DNA of 64,000 nt from HIMB114 sp052048155 (GCF_052048155.1 NZ_JBNAIK010000004.1:50418-114417); one strand, 5' to 3'. Shown: positions 1 through 9,629, counted from the first letter of the stretch. A program made the numbers and translations. Notes: generated by a model from the letters alone, not told the origin.

Positions 1-1299
1 CTCGTACTGGATGATGGTAAGATTAAAAATACAAGTTTTGACTCAAGTTTAGGTTTTGGTTTTAGGGCGGTCCAAGACGACAAAACTGCATTTTGTCACT
101 CTAATATTATATCAAAAAAATCTCTAAATGATGCTTCTCAAAATTTGGTTTCAAACATGAACAATGGTTCAAATAAAGTTCAAAAACAAAGTAACCCAAA
201 AAGAACAAATGTAAAATTATATGAAGACAAAGATCCAATTGAAAATAAACCTTTTAAGGAAAAAGTGGAGCTTTTAAAAAAAATAGATGATTATGTAAGA
301 CAAAAAAATCCAAATATAAAGCAAGTGACAGCATCTTTTTTTGGTGAACACCAATCAGTAGAAATTATAAAATCTGACAACCAAGTTTACAAAGATCAAA
401 GACCATTAGTCAGATTTAATGTTTCTGTGATGATGGAAAGAAATGGAAAAAAAGAAACAGGATCTTATGGTACCGGTGGCAGAATGGATTATGAAAATTA
501 TCTTGGTAGCGATAACTGGAAGACTATTTGCGATGAGGCAATCAGACAAGCTGAAGTCAATTTAGACAGTAAACCAGCTCCTGCAGGTGAAATGAAAGTT
601 GTCTTAGGTCCAGGCTGGCCAGGCATCATCTTGCATGAAGCTATCGGGCACGGTCTTGAGGGAGATTTTAATAGAAAAAAAACATCTGCATTTCATAATT
701 TGGTAGGGCAAAAAATTGCACACGAAAATGTAACTGTAGTTGATGATGGAACAATTGCAAGTCGAAGAGGATCATTAACAATTGATGATGAAGGCACTCC
801 AACATCAAGAAATATCTTAATTGAAAACGGTATATTAAAAAATTTCATGCAAGATCGGATGAATGCAAAACTAATGAAAGTTGAACCAACCGGAAATGGA
901 AGAAGAGAAAGTTTTGAATATGCACCAATGCCTAGAATGACCAACACATTCATGATTAATGGAAATCATACACAAGATGAAATGATTAAAAGTGTAGATA
1001 AAGGTATTTTCGCAGTTTCGTTTGGTGGAGGTCAGGTAGATATAACAAATGGTAAATTTGTATTTTCATGCACTGAAGCTTATGAAATTAATAATGGAAA
1101 GATTGGAGCTCCATTAAAAGGCGTTACTTTAATTGGTAATGGTCCAGATATTTTAACTAAAGTTTCAATGGTTGGAAATGATATGAAACTTGATCCTGGT
1201 ATTGGAACTTGTGGCAAAGCTGGTCAATGGGTGCCTGTTGGAGTTGGACAGCCATCGATCTTAGTTGATCAAATTACTGTTGGCGGAACAAGTATCTAG
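1..1299 (+). CDS. tldD: TldD metalloprotease subunit (5' partial)
   Basis: The reading frame is open from the first base, so the N-terminus lies outside the window; 432 residues plus the stop are present. It matches TldD, the catalytic subunit of the TldD/TldE (PmbA) heterodimeric metalloprotease that degrades unfolded peptides and matures some modified peptides in the cytoplasm. The zinc motif HEAIGH is encoded at 634-651, followed by a glycine-rich region, and the C-terminus carries the family's GIGTCGKAGQ-like segment. Its partner pmbA/tldE lies 2.2 kb downstream on the same strand. The gene runs convergently into rsmE with one base between the stop codons. Internal ATGs such as 160 are not the real start, because family-conserved sequence continues upstream of them. 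Confidence 0.95.
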   Translation, partial: LVLDDGKIKNTSFDSSLGFGFRAVQDDKTAFCHSNIISKKSLNDASQNLVSNMNNGSNKVQKQSNPKRTNVKLYEDKDPIENKPFKEKVELLKKIDDYVRQKNPNIKQVTASFFGEHQSVEIIKSDNQVYKDQRPLVRFNVSVMMERNGKKETGSYGTGGRMDYENYLGSDNWKTICDEAIRQAEVNLDSKPAPAGEMKVVLGPGWPGIILHEAIGHGLEGDFNRKKTSAFHNLVGQKIAHENVTVVDDGTIASRRGSLTIDDEGTPTSRNILIENGILKNFMQDRMNAKLMKVEPTGNGRRESFEYAPMPRMTNTFMINGNHTQDEMIKSVDKGIFAVSFGGGQVDITNGKFVFSCTEAYEINNGKIGAPLKGVTLIGNGPDILTKVSMVGNDMKLDPGIGTCGKAGQWVPVGVGQPSILVDQITVGGTSI

Positions 1300-1300
1300 T

Positions 1301-2005
1301 TTAGTTAAAAAAGTTATTAAATAAAACTAAAGAAGCAATAGCAGCAGTTTCACTTCTTAAAATTCTTTTTCCTAAAGAAAAACTTATAAAATTATTGTTT
1401 GATCTTAAAGTCTTTAATTCCTTTGATGAAAAGTCACCCTCTGGTCCAATCAAAATTGAATTATTTTCTTTTAAATTAATTTTTAATTTAGAAAAATTAA
1501 TACCTGACTGTATATCTGCAAAAAATACTTTGTCCTTTTGTTGATTTAGAAACTTATCAAAACTTATCGGATCAAATATATCTGGAATATTAAGCTGATT
1601 AGATTGCTCTACCGCTTCTTTAATAATCTTTCTAATTCTATTTAAATTTAACTTTCGATTTTCTGTGTGGTCAGAGATCACAGGTATAAAACTTTTAACT
1701 CCTATTTCAGTACATTTTTGTATTAAAGTATCAAGTTTGTGAGATTTTGGAGGGCAGAAAATTAAATTAATATTATTTTGGATTTTTTCATACTCTGCTT
1801 TTTGAACAACTTCTAAAATTAGTTTTTTTTTATTTATTTCAATGACGCGGCATAAATATTCTCCATTATTTTCATTAAAAAGAAAAATATCAGAACCAAC
1901 TTCACATCTCATTACATTTGAAAGATAATGATAATCATCATCAATAATATTAATTGTTTTTTTTTCTTCTAGAGATTCATTGAAAAATAATCTAATTTTA
2001 GTCAT
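1301..2005 (-). CDS. rsmE: 16S rRNA m3U1498 methyltransferase RsmE
   Basis: The 234-residue protein has the usual RsmE length. It shows the SPOUT-family knot motifs IGPEGD and LGKRILRSETAAIASL near the C-terminus, which bind S-adenosylmethionine, after an N-terminal PUA-like domain. RsmE methylates N3 of U1498 in 16S rRNA in the assembled small subunit. It is convergent with tldD (1-nt gap) and divergent from the haloacid dehalogenase gene, with only 21 bp between the two start codons. The ATG at 2005 is the only good start, because the family N-terminus (RLFF) follows directly. Confidence 0.95.
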   Translation of the reverse strand: MTKIRLFFNESLEEKKTINIIDDDYHYLSNVMRCEVGSDIFLFNENNGEYLCRVIEINKKKLILEVVQKAEYEKIQNNINLIFCPPKSHKLDTLIQKCTEIGVKSFIPVISDHTENRKLNLNRIRKIIKEAVEQSNQLNIPDIFDPISFDKFLNQQKDKVFFADIQSGINFSKLKINLKENNSILIGPEGDFSSKELKTLRSNNNFISFSLGKRILRSETAAIASLVLFNNFFN

Positions 2006-2026
2006 TAAATCAATTTATATCTCATT
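2006..2026. promoter_or_regulatory. 21-bp divergent spacer with overlapping -10-like boxes
   Basis: This is the entire DNA between two divergent ATG codons. It contains TTTATA/TATAAA-type boxes readable as a -10 element on either strand (centre about 2016). If either is used, transcription would start at or within a few bases of the ATG, giving leaderless or nearly leaderless mRNAs. This is inferred from sequence only; no -35 is assigned. Confidence 0.4.
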
Positions 2027-2695
2027 ATGAAAATTGAAAATATTAAAGTTTGTGCTTTTGATGCTTACGGAACTTGCTTTGACATTAATTCTGCAGCTCA
2101 AGAACTATCCAGCGAAATTGGGGAGGATTGGCTTTCTTTTTCTTCAACTTGGAGAACAGTACAGCTTGAATATACATGGTTAAGATCATTAATGAAAAAA
2201 TATGTTGATTTTTGGAAAATCACAGAAGACTCTTTGGATTTTGCAATGGATGCGCACAAAATTAATATTAAATTTAAAAATCAATTATTGAATCTATATA
2301 AAAAATTAAATGCTTATCCCGAGTTATCAAATTGTTTAGAATATTTAAGAGACAAAAAAATTAAAACCTGCATTTTATCCAATGGCTCCCCTATTCTACT
2401 TAATGACTTAGTAAATCACGCTAATGTGAAAAATTTATTTGATAATATTTTATCAGTTGATGAAATTAAAGTTTATAAGCCAGATCCTAAAGTTTATGAA
2501 ATGGTAACAAAAAAATACAAGTGTACGCCAAATGAAGTTTGCTTTATGAGTTCAAATACCTGGGATGTCGTAGGTGGAGGAGTATACGGTTTTCATACAT
2601 GTTGGGTTAATAGATTTGAAAAAGAGTTTGATAGACTTGATTATCAACCTGATAAAATTATTAAAGATCTGTCTGATCTCTCCAAACTGCTTTAA
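2027..2695 (+). CDS. L-2-haloacid dehalogenase-like HAD hydrolase
   Basis: A 222-residue haloacid dehalogenase type II protein. Visible motifs are FDAYGT with nucleophile Asp12, Arg43 followed by QLEYTW as in L-2-haloacid dehalogenases, SNGS (118-121), Lys151 in VYKPDP, and SSNTWDVVGG with Asp180. The type II family hydrolyses L-2-haloalkanoic acids to D-2-hydroxy acids by an Asp-ester intermediate. The natural substrate in a marine bacterium is not shown by the sequence and could be another small acid. It is followed after 3 nt by ubiA, so the two are probably cotranscribed with pmbA and the lipid A genes. Confidence 0.8.
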   Translation: MKIENIKVCAFDAYGTCFDINSAAQELSSEIGEDWLSFSSTWRTVQLEYTWLRSLMKKYVDFWKITEDSLDFAMDAHKINIKFKNQLLNLYKKLNAYPELSNCLEYLRDKKIKTCILSNGSPILLNDLVNHANVKNLFDNILSVDEIKVYKPDPKVYEMVTKKYKCTPNEVCFMSSNTWDVVGGGVYGFHTCWVNRFEKEFDRLDYQPDKIIKDLSDLSKLL

Positions 2696-2698
2696 TAA

Positions 2699-3559
2699 AT
2701 GAAAAATTATTTACTTTTGATGCGACTTGATAAGCCAATTGGTTTTATGCTTTTATTTTGGCCATGTTCATGGGGGTTTGCAATTGCCTTAAACAAAAGA
2801 CCCATGGATAATGAATGGTTTTTATACTTATTATTTTTTTTCATTGGCTCTGTTTTAATGAGAAGTGCAGGATGTATTTATAATGATATTGTTGACAGAA
2901 AAATTGATCAAAAAGTAGAAAGAACAAAATCAAGACCGATTGCTTCTAATAAAATATCTTTAAAGAGTGCCTGGATTTTAATTATTGCTTTATGCTCTCT
3001 TTCATTAGCAATACTTCTACAATTTAATTTAAATACAATCTTATTTGGCTTAGCATCTGGCTTATTGATTATATGTTATCCGTTTATGAAACGAATAACC
3101 TACTGGCCTCAACTTTTTTTAGGTATTGTTTTTAATTGGGGTGTAATTTTGAGTTACTTAGTATTTTTTGAGGAAATTAATTTAGAAATCATTCTTCTTT
3201 ATCTATCAGCAATTTTTTGGACCTTAGGTTATGATACTATTTATGGAATGCAAGATTTGGAAGATGATCTAAAAATTGGAGTTAAATCAACTGCAATAAA
3301 GTTTAAAAAAAATATTAAGCTATTTTTGACTTTGGTTTATTCTTTTAGTTTTATAATTTTAATTATTTCTAACCTGCTGATAGTGGATTTGTTTAAATTT
3401 GAATTCATTTTTTACCTGATACCAATGTTTTTTTTAATATTTCAAATTAAGTCGGTAAAAATTAATAATAATAGTCAAAACTTAAGTCTTTTTAAAATAA
3501 ATAATTATTATGGGTTGTCTATTTTTATAATTCAAATACTTGTTTTTAAACATGCTTAA
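2699..3559 (+). CDS. ubiA: 4-hydroxybenzoate polyprenyltransferase UbiA
   Basis: This 286-residue multi-helix membrane protein has both Asp-rich prenyltransferase motifs: NDIVDRKID at about 62-70 and DTIYGMQDLEDD at about 179-190. UbiA attaches a polyprenyl chain to 4-hydroxybenzoate in ubiquinone synthesis in the inner membrane. The length is normal for the family and hydrophobic helices fill the rest of the protein. It starts 3 nt after the haloacid dehalogenase gene, and its last 8 bases overlap the start of pmbA. Confidence 0.93.
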   Translation: MKNYLLLMRLDKPIGFMLLFWPCSWGFAIALNKRPMDNEWFLYLLFFFIGSVLMRSAGCIYNDIVDRKIDQKVERTKSRPIASNKISLKSAWILIIALCSLSLAILLQFNLNTILFGLASGLLIICYPFMKRITYWPQLFLGIVFNWGVILSYLVFFEEINLEIILLYLSAIFWTLGYDTIYGMQDLEDDLKIGVKSTAIKFKKNIKLFLTLVYSFSFIILIISNLLIVDLFKFEFIFYLIPMFFLIFQIKSVKINNNSQNLSLFKINNYYGLSIFIIQILVFKHA

Positions 3560-4871
3560 AACTAAAGATTTCCTATCAGATCTGGCAACAAAATGTATTT
3601 CAAAATCCAAAAATTTAGGTGCCACTGATGTTGAAGTAGGCTTAAGTAATAATATTTCTGAAACATTAAATTTTAGAAATGGAAAAATTGAACATTTTGA
3701 TCGATCAGAAACTCTTTCACTTGGCCTTACTACTTACATAAATAAAAAAAAATCAAATGTTTCAACATCAAATCTTGATCAAAATAATCTTATTTTATTA
3801 ATAGAAAAATGTATTGAGTGTACAAAAATTTCTCCTGAAGATAAATATGTAGGTCTTCCTGATAAAAAAGAACTAGAAAATAATAAACAGGACCTGGATC
3901 TTTATGATGATAAAGAATTATCGAACGATTTTAAGCAAGACTATTTAAAAGAAATAGAAAATGAAATGTTTTCATTTCCAAAAATAAAGAATTCAAATGG
4001 TTCTTCCTTTTCTGAAAATAAATCAAATTTTATTTTTGCAAACAGTAACGGATTTTGTGATGGTTATTATACTTCTTCATTTTCAATCTTTTGCGAGGCA
4101 CTAGCTGAAGAAGATGGTGAAATGGAGAGGGATTATGAGATGTCAATATCTCGTTTTTATAAAGATTTAGAAAATGCAAAAACAATTGGAAAAATTGCTG
4201 CTGAAAAAGCTTGTAAAAGACTTGGAGCTAAAAAAATAGAATCTGGGAAAATGCCAGTTATTTTTGACAAAAGAGTTTCTAAATCTTTACTCTCAACTTT
4301 TGCATCAGCTATATCTGGTTCATCATTTGTGAGAGGAACATCTTTTTTAAAAGAATATTTAGGGAAAGATATCTTTTCAAAAGAGGTTAACATAATCGAT
4401 GATCCATTAATTGAAAGGGGGCTGGGTTCTCAAGCATTTGATGCTGAGGGGGTTAAAAATAAAAAAATAAATGTCGTAAAAAATGGCAGATTTAATGAAT
4501 TACTTTTAGATACCTATAATTCTAAAATTCTAAATATGACCTCTAATGGCAGATGTGGAGGCACAACAAATTTTTACCTTGAAAATGGCAATGAGGACTT
4601 AAAAAAAATTATATCTGAGCAAAAAAAGGCCTTTTTTGTAACAGAACTTATTGGACGAGCTGGAGATATTACAAATGGTAATTATAGTGTAGGTGCATCT
4701 GGAATTATGATTGAAAATGGTGAGTTTGCCTACCCTGTAAATGAAGTGACCATAGCTAGTAATTTAAAATATATGTTTAAGAATTTAATACCATGCAATG
4801 ATTTAGATTTTAAAACATCAACTAATAGTCCATCAATTATAATTGATGGTTTAACAATTGCAGGTAAATAA
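3552..4871 (+). CDS. pmbA: PmbA/TldE, partner subunit of TldD protease
   Basis: A 439-residue member of the TldE/PmbA family. It has the same fold as TldD but lacks the HExxxH zinc motif, as is normal for the non-catalytic partner. Conserved parts include the central EKACKRLGAKK segment and the C-terminal GDITNGNYSVGASG and NSPSIIIDGLTIAGK segments. I place the start at the ATG at 3552 rather than an in-frame TTG at 3540; either choice overlaps the end of ubiA. It is followed after 1 nt by the exporter gene. Together with tldD at the window start, both halves of the protease are present. Confidence 0.93.
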   Translation: MLKTKDFLSDLATKCISKSKNLGATDVEVGLSNNISETLNFRNGKIEHFDRSETLSLGLTTYINKKKSNVSTSNLDQNNLILLIEKCIECTKISPEDKYVGLPDKKELENNKQDLDLYDDKELSNDFKQDYLKEIENEMFSFPKIKNSNGSSFSENKSNFIFANSNGFCDGYYTSSFSIFCEALAEEDGEMERDYEMSISRFYKDLENAKTIGKIAAEKACKRLGAKKIESGKMPVIFDKRVSKSLLSTFASAISGSSFVRGTSFLKEYLGKDIFSKEVNIIDDPLIERGLGSQAFDAEGVKNKKINVVKNGRFNELLLDTYNSKILNMTSNGRCGGTTNFYLENGNEDLKKIISEQKKAFFVTELIGRAGDITNGNYSVGASGIMIENGEFAYPVNEVTIASNLKYMFKNLIPCNDLDFKTSTNSPSIIIDGLTIAGK

Positions 4872-4872
4872 A

Positions 4873-6615
4873 ATGGAGCTAAGTAATCAAGAAGTAGCGA
4901 TAAGAATATTTAAAACACAAATCAAAAAATATTTTAAAGAAATTTTAATTATTTTTTTATTTGTAATTATTACTTCCCTAACAACGGCTTTTATAGCCTG
5001 GTTGCTTGATCCAGCTATAAAAAAAATATTTATTGAAAAAAATACATCAATGCTCATTCTAATACCAGTAGCAATCATAGTAACTTTTTTGATCAAAGCT
5101 TTATCAATATTTATCGTGAGAATGACAACTATTAAAATAGCTTTTAATGTTTTGAGAAATATACAAGTGTTAATGACAGGAAAAATATTAATATCTGACC
5201 TATCCTATCTAATTGAAAAACATTCTGGAAAATTTATATCAAATTTTGCAAACGACACCCGCATTCTATTAAGTACAATAATGGCCTTTTCACTCAGCTT
5301 GGTTAAAGAAAGTTTCACATTAATAGCCTTGCTAGGAGTAATGTTTTATCAAGATTGGCAATTATCTTTGGTTGCGATTACTATGATTCCATTTGCAGCT
5401 TATGCTTCAAAGAGAATTGGTAAAAAAATGCAAAAAGCTGCTTCTGAAAATTTAGACGCATTTGGAAATTTTACAAAATTTTTATCAGAAATTTTAAGAG
5501 GTACATCTGTAATTCAAATATATCAAAGAGAGAAGGAAGAATTAAAAAAATTCTCTGAAATTATAAATTTAAGATTAAAAAAAGAAAAAAAAGTTGAACA
5601 GACGAGACATCGCGCTGGACCAATCATGGAGACTATAAATGCGATAGCAATTGCTTTGGTAATTTTATTTGCTGGATATAGAAGCATTCAAGGTGCGATG
5701 GAAATTGGTCAGTTTGTATCTTTCCTTACAGCTTTAATGATGGCATATCAGCCAATTAAGGCTCTAGCCGGAATAAACCTAACAATACAAGAGGGTTTAA
5801 CTGCAGCAAAAAGAATTTATAAAATTATAGATCAAAGTAATGAAATTGTTCATGATAGTAAATTGCCATTATTATCTATTGGTGAAGGAAAAATTGAATT
5901 TAAAGATATAAATTTTTCTTACCCTGATGGTACTATTGCATTAAAAAAACTAAATTTTGAAGTAAAGGGTAAATCATCAGCTGCACTGGTGGGTTTAAGT
6001 GGAAGTGGAAAATCAACAATTTTAAATCTTATTCCTAGATTTTATAATTTAAAGGATGGGAGTATTAAAATCGACGAACAAGACATAAATAAAGTTCAGT
6101 TAGAGTCTTTAAGGAAAAATATATCACTAGTAAGTCAGGACATCATGCTTTTTGATGATACTGTGAAAGCAAACATAGGATATGGAGATATCTTGGCTAA
6201 CGAAAATCAAATAAAAGAGGCGGCCAAAAAGGCAGCAGCTGACGAATTTATTAAAAATTTAAGCAATGGATATAATACAATCATTGGAGAATCTGGAATT
6301 AAATTATCTGGTGGGCAAAAACAAAGGCTGTCTATAGCAAGGGCCATTTTAAAAAATAGTCCCATAATTTTGTTAGATGAGGCCACTTCTGCCTTAGATA
6401 CAGAATCAGAGTCTCAAGTTCAAAAAGCAATCGAAAACCTTATCGAAAATAAAACGACTATTATAATTGCTCATAGATTATCTACAGTCAAAAATGTTAA
6501 TAAAATTTTCGTTATCGAAAATGGAGCAGTTATTGAGCAGGGTTCTCATAATGAATTAATTAATGATTCAGTTGTTTATAAAAAACTTTATAATCAACAA
6601 AATCTTAATAATTAA
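4873..6615 (+). CDS. msbA: MsbA-like lipid A export ABC transporter
   Basis: A 580-residue half-transporter with a six-helix membrane domain fused to an ATPase domain. The Walker A (GLSGSGKST, about 374-382), signature (LSGGQ, about 478-482) and Walker B (IILLDEAT, about 498-505) motifs are intact. The position directly ahead of waaA, lpxK and lpxL supports lipid A-core flipping across the inner membrane, as for MsbA, but family membership alone would also fit another lipid or drug exporter. The ATG at 4873 directly follows the pmbA stop; an in-frame TTG at 4858 is inside pmbA and is less likely. The stop overlaps the waaA start (TAATG). Confidence 0.88.
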   Translation: MELSNQEVAIRIFKTQIKKYFKEILIIFLFVIITSLTTAFIAWLLDPAIKKIFIEKNTSMLILIPVAIIVTFLIKALSIFIVRMTTIKIAFNVLRNIQVLMTGKILISDLSYLIEKHSGKFISNFANDTRILLSTIMAFSLSLVKESFTLIALLGVMFYQDWQLSLVAITMIPFAAYASKRIGKKMQKAASENLDAFGNFTKFLSEILRGTSVIQIYQREKEELKKFSEIINLRLKKEKKVEQTRHRAGPIMETINAIAIALVILFAGYRSIQGAMEIGQFVSFLTALMMAYQPIKALAGINLTIQEGLTAAKRIYKIIDQSNEIVHDSKLPLLSIGEGKIEFKDINFSYPDGTIALKKLNFEVKGKSSAALVGLSGSGKSTILNLIPRFYNLKDGSIKIDEQDINKVQLESLRKNISLVSQDIMLFDDTVKANIGYGDILANENQIKEAAKKAAADEFIKNLSNGYNTIIGESGIKLSGGQKQRLSIARAILKNSPIILLDEATSALDTESESQVQKAIENLIENKTTIIIAHRLSTVKNVNKIFVIENGAVIEQGSHNELINDSVVYKKLYNQQNLNN

Positions 6616-7841
6616 TGAAAATAATTTATCTAATTTTAACCTACTTAGCCCATCCTTTCCTGCCACTAATATTAAAATTTAGGGTTAAAAAAAATAAAGA
6701 AGATAAATATCGATATAAAGAGAAATTAGGTATTTCTAACATAGTTAATACTAATAATGTTATTTGGTTTCATGTTGCCAGTTTAGGAGAAATAAAATCA
6801 ATTTTGCCAGTTATCAAATATTACCAAAAAGATAATGATTTAAAAATTTTAATAACGAGCGTTACCTTAAGCTCATATTTTTTTTTTAAAGAAAATCTTC
6901 AAAGTAAGAATACAATTCATCAATTTGCACCTTTAGATAGTCCGATAATTATCTCTAATTTTTTAAAACGCTGGAAACCAAAAATTTCAATATTTGTAGA
7001 GTCCGAAATTTGGCCAAACATGATCATGCAAACATGTAAAGTTTCTAAATTAATCTTATTAAACTGTAGAATATCAATAAATTCTTTTAAAAGATGGCGC
7101 CTATTTAAAAAAACTTTTCAAAATTTAATTAAAAAATTTGACTATATTACTGTACAAAATCAAGAAACATTAAAATTTTTAGAATATTTTGAAATCAAAA
7201 ATATAAAATACTTTGGAAATTTAAAATTTATTCAACACAAAAAGCATAATAAAAACAATCTTAATATTTCTAATATCAGTAATAGCTGGTGTGCAATGAG
7301 TATTCACTTTGAAGAGATTGACTATATTATACAAGCTCACAAGGTATTATTTTCAAATAGTAATATAAGCTCAACATTTTTAATACCGCGACATTTAAAT
7401 AAAATTAGTGAAATTGAAGAAAAAATTTTATCTGAAAATATTAATTTACAAAAAACTTCGGAGAATAAAATTATTAATAATTTTAATGGCATAATTCTTG
7501 TAGACGAATTTGGACTAGCTGATGAAGTTTTTAATTTCACGAATTTTGTTTTTATGGGCGGATCATTTATTAAACATGGTGGTCAAAATCCAATAGAGCC
7601 ACTTGGATATGGCTGTAATATTTTGTACGGGAAATATATTTTTAATTTCACAGAAATATATAATGAATTAAATCAAAAAAAACTTGCTACGCTTGTTGAA
7701 GAACCAGATCAATTATATAAAAAAATTTCAGAGCTTATGGATAATAAGATTAACGTAAACAGTAATTTGTATATTAAAGAATATAGTGACGAAATTTACA
7801 AAAATACAATCAATTTTTTAAATCAACAAATCTTAATATGA
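6615..7841 (+). CDS. waaA: Kdo transferase WaaA
   Basis: A 408-residue GT30-family glycosyltransferase that transfers Kdo from CMP-Kdo to lipid IVA at the inner membrane. Visible hallmarks are an N-terminal membrane anchor, WFHVASLGE near residue 50, FVESEIWPN near 130, PRH near 257 and the C-terminal FMGGSFIKHGGQNPIEP block. It overlaps msbA by one base and lpxK by four (ATGA), so the group is almost certainly translated as a coupled operon. Whether one or two Kdo residues are added cannot be told from sequence. Confidence 0.93.
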   Translation: MKIIYLILTYLAHPFLPLILKFRVKKNKEDKYRYKEKLGISNIVNTNNVIWFHVASLGEIKSILPVIKYYQKDNDLKILITSVTLSSYFFFKENLQSKNTIHQFAPLDSPIIISNFLKRWKPKISIFVESEIWPNMIMQTCKVSKLILLNCRISINSFKRWRLFKKTFQNLIKKFDYITVQNQETLKFLEYFEIKNIKYFGNLKFIQHKKHNKNNLNISNISNSWCAMSIHFEEIDYIIQAHKVLFSNSNISSTFLIPRHLNKISEIEEKILSENINLQKTSENKIINNFNGIILVDEFGLADEVFNFTNFVFMGGSFIKHGGQNPIEPLGYGCNILYGKYIFNFTEIYNELNQKKLATLVEEPDQLYKKISELMDNKINVNSNLYIKEYSDEIYKNTINFLNQQILI

Positions 7842-8761
7842 AGTTTTTATCAACACCAAAATTTTGGAATGACAAAAGTCATCCACTTAAATACTGCTTT
7901 TTTCTTTTTTCATTAATTTACTATATTTTGTTTCAGATAAATAAAATAAAGCAAATAATTTTAAAAAAAGAAATTAAAATTAAAACTATTTGTGTTGGTA
8001 ATATTTATCTAGGTGGAACTGGAAAAACTCCGCTAACAGAAAAAATATACCACAATTTAAAAGATATTAAAAAGACCTGTATAATTAAAAAGTTTAGACA
8101 AAATCAAATTGACGAAATTAACATGTTAAATTCTAAAGCAACAATTTTTACACCAAAAAATAGGCTAGCTGGTCTAATTGAGGCAGAGCAAAAAGGTTTT
8201 GAAATTGCAATTTTAGATGATGGTATGCAAGACTTTTCGTTCAAAAAAAATAGATCAATTTTATGTATTAAGTCAGAAAAAGGTTTTGGTAATGAAAACA
8301 TTTTACCAGCTGGTCCTTTAAGAGAAACATTGAGTGCAATTCAAAATTATGAAGTTGCTGTAATTAATGGCAAAAAAAATTTTGTATTAGAAAATCTTTT
8401 GAAGAGTTTTAAAAAAGATATAAAAATATTTTATTCAAATTATGTTTTAAAAAATAAAGAAAAATTCTATGACAAAAAATTTTTTGCATTTTCTGGGATT
8501 GCAGATAATAAAAGTTTCATAGATTTTTTGAAAAAAAATAATGTTAATATAGTTGAAAATAAATTTTTCCCTGATCATAATATATTTTCGGACAATCAAA
8601 TCAAAAAATTTATACTTAAGTACAAAAAAAAAGGTGTGGAATTAATCACTACTGAAAAAAATTATAATAGCATTTCATCAAAATGCAAAAAGGATATTTT
8701 TTTTACTGAAATTGATTTACAAATAGATAATTTTAAAGATTTTTTAAATGAAATTAATTAA
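7838..8761 (+). CDS. lpxK: Tetraacyldisaccharide 4'-kinase LpxK
   Basis: This 307-residue membrane-anchored kinase phosphorylates the 4' position of the lipid A disaccharide. A membrane segment lies at about 18-40, followed by GNIYLGGTGKTP with the P-loop at about 59-64 and the family's DDGMQDF motif near residue 130. The C-terminal half is divergent, as is common in small AT-rich genomes. Its ATG sits inside the last codons of waaA and its last 14 bases contain the start of the acyltransferase gene. Confidence 0.93.
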   Translation: MKFLSTPKFWNDKSHPLKYCFFLFSLIYYILFQINKIKQIILKKEIKIKTICVGNIYLGGTGKTPLTEKIYHNLKDIKKTCIIKKFRQNQIDEINMLNSKATIFTPKNRLAGLIEAEQKGFEIAILDDGMQDFSFKKNRSILCIKSEKGFGNENILPAGPLRETLSAIQNYEVAVINGKKNFVLENLLKSFKKDIKIFYSNYVLKNKEKFYDKKFFAFSGIADNKSFIDFLKKNNVNIVENKFFPDHNIFSDNQIKKFILKYKKKGVELITTEKNYNSISSKCKKDIFFTEIDLQIDNFKDFLNEIN

Positions 8762-9629
8762 ATATTTTTTAGAATTTTTAATAGTTATGTTTTTTTTTAC
8801 TATTTCAAAAATTCTTGGTTTAAAAAAATCATCATATTTATTTTCTAAAATATTTAAAAAAATTGGCCCTCACATTAGATCATCAAAAAAAATAGAAAAA
8901 AATATATTGATAGCTTTCCCAAAACTAAATCAAGAGGAAATTCAATCAATTATGGATCAGATGTGGAGCAATTACGGCAGTGTCTTTGCAGAATATATGC
9001 ATTTAAACTTTTTAAAAAAAAATAAATATAACAATGTAGAAATCGAAGGTTTGGCTCAACTAAATGAATTAAAAAATTTAAAAAGACCAATACTCTTTTT
9101 TTCTGCACATTTAGCCAATTTTGAATTACTTGCAATGTACCTCGAAAAAAAAGGCTTCAATATTTCTGCACTTTATAGGCCTCTGAATAACCCTTTTTTA
9201 AATCCCGTAATGGAATATTTAAGAAAAAAACATATTTGCCAAAATCAAATTCCAAAAACTATACCGGGAATTTCAAAATATAAATATGCAGCTAGAGAAT
9301 TAATTTCTAAAATAAAAAAAGGAGAGAATATAGCTTTGATGGTAGATCAAAAAGTAACACAAGGAATAAAGGTAAACTTTTTTGGCAAGGAGGCTTTGAC
9401 TATGAATCTGCCCGCACAAATGGCAATAAAATATAATTATATTCTACAGCCATTATCGATTAAGAGAAATATGGAAAATAATTTTTATATTAAAATTGAG
9501 AGTCCAATTAATGTAGATAATGAAGACGACGAGTATTCAATAACTTGTAAAATTAATAATAAAATTGAAGAAATAATTACTAAAAATCCAGGTGAATGGA
9601 TTTGGACACATGATAGGTGGAGAATCTAG
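8748..9629 (+). CDS. lpxL: Lipid A late acyltransferase (LpxL/HtrB family)
   Basis: A 293-residue LpxL/LpxM-type acyltransferase with an N-terminal membrane anchor and the catalytic HxxxxE motif HLANFE at 121-126. YRPLNNP and a later MVDQKV segment are also typical. The family adds a secondary acyl chain to Kdo2-lipid IVA. Only one such gene is seen in the window, so laurate-type or myristate-type activity is not assigned. It ends in the palindrome CTAG, which also holds the stop codon of the convergent M23 peptidase gene. Confidence 0.88.
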   Translation: MKLIKYFLEFLIVMFFFTISKILGLKKSSYLFSKIFKKIGPHIRSSKKIEKNILIAFPKLNQEEIQSIMDQMWSNYGSVFAEYMHLNFLKKNKYNNVEIEGLAQLNELKNLKRPILFFSAHLANFELLAMYLEKKGFNISALYRPLNNPFLNPVMEYLRKKHICQNQIPKTIPGISKYKYAARELISKIKKGENIALMVDQKVTQGIKVNFFGKEALTMNLPAQMAIKYNYILQPLSIKRNMENNFYIKIESPINVDNEDDEYSITCKINNKIEEIITKNPGEWIWTHDRWRI

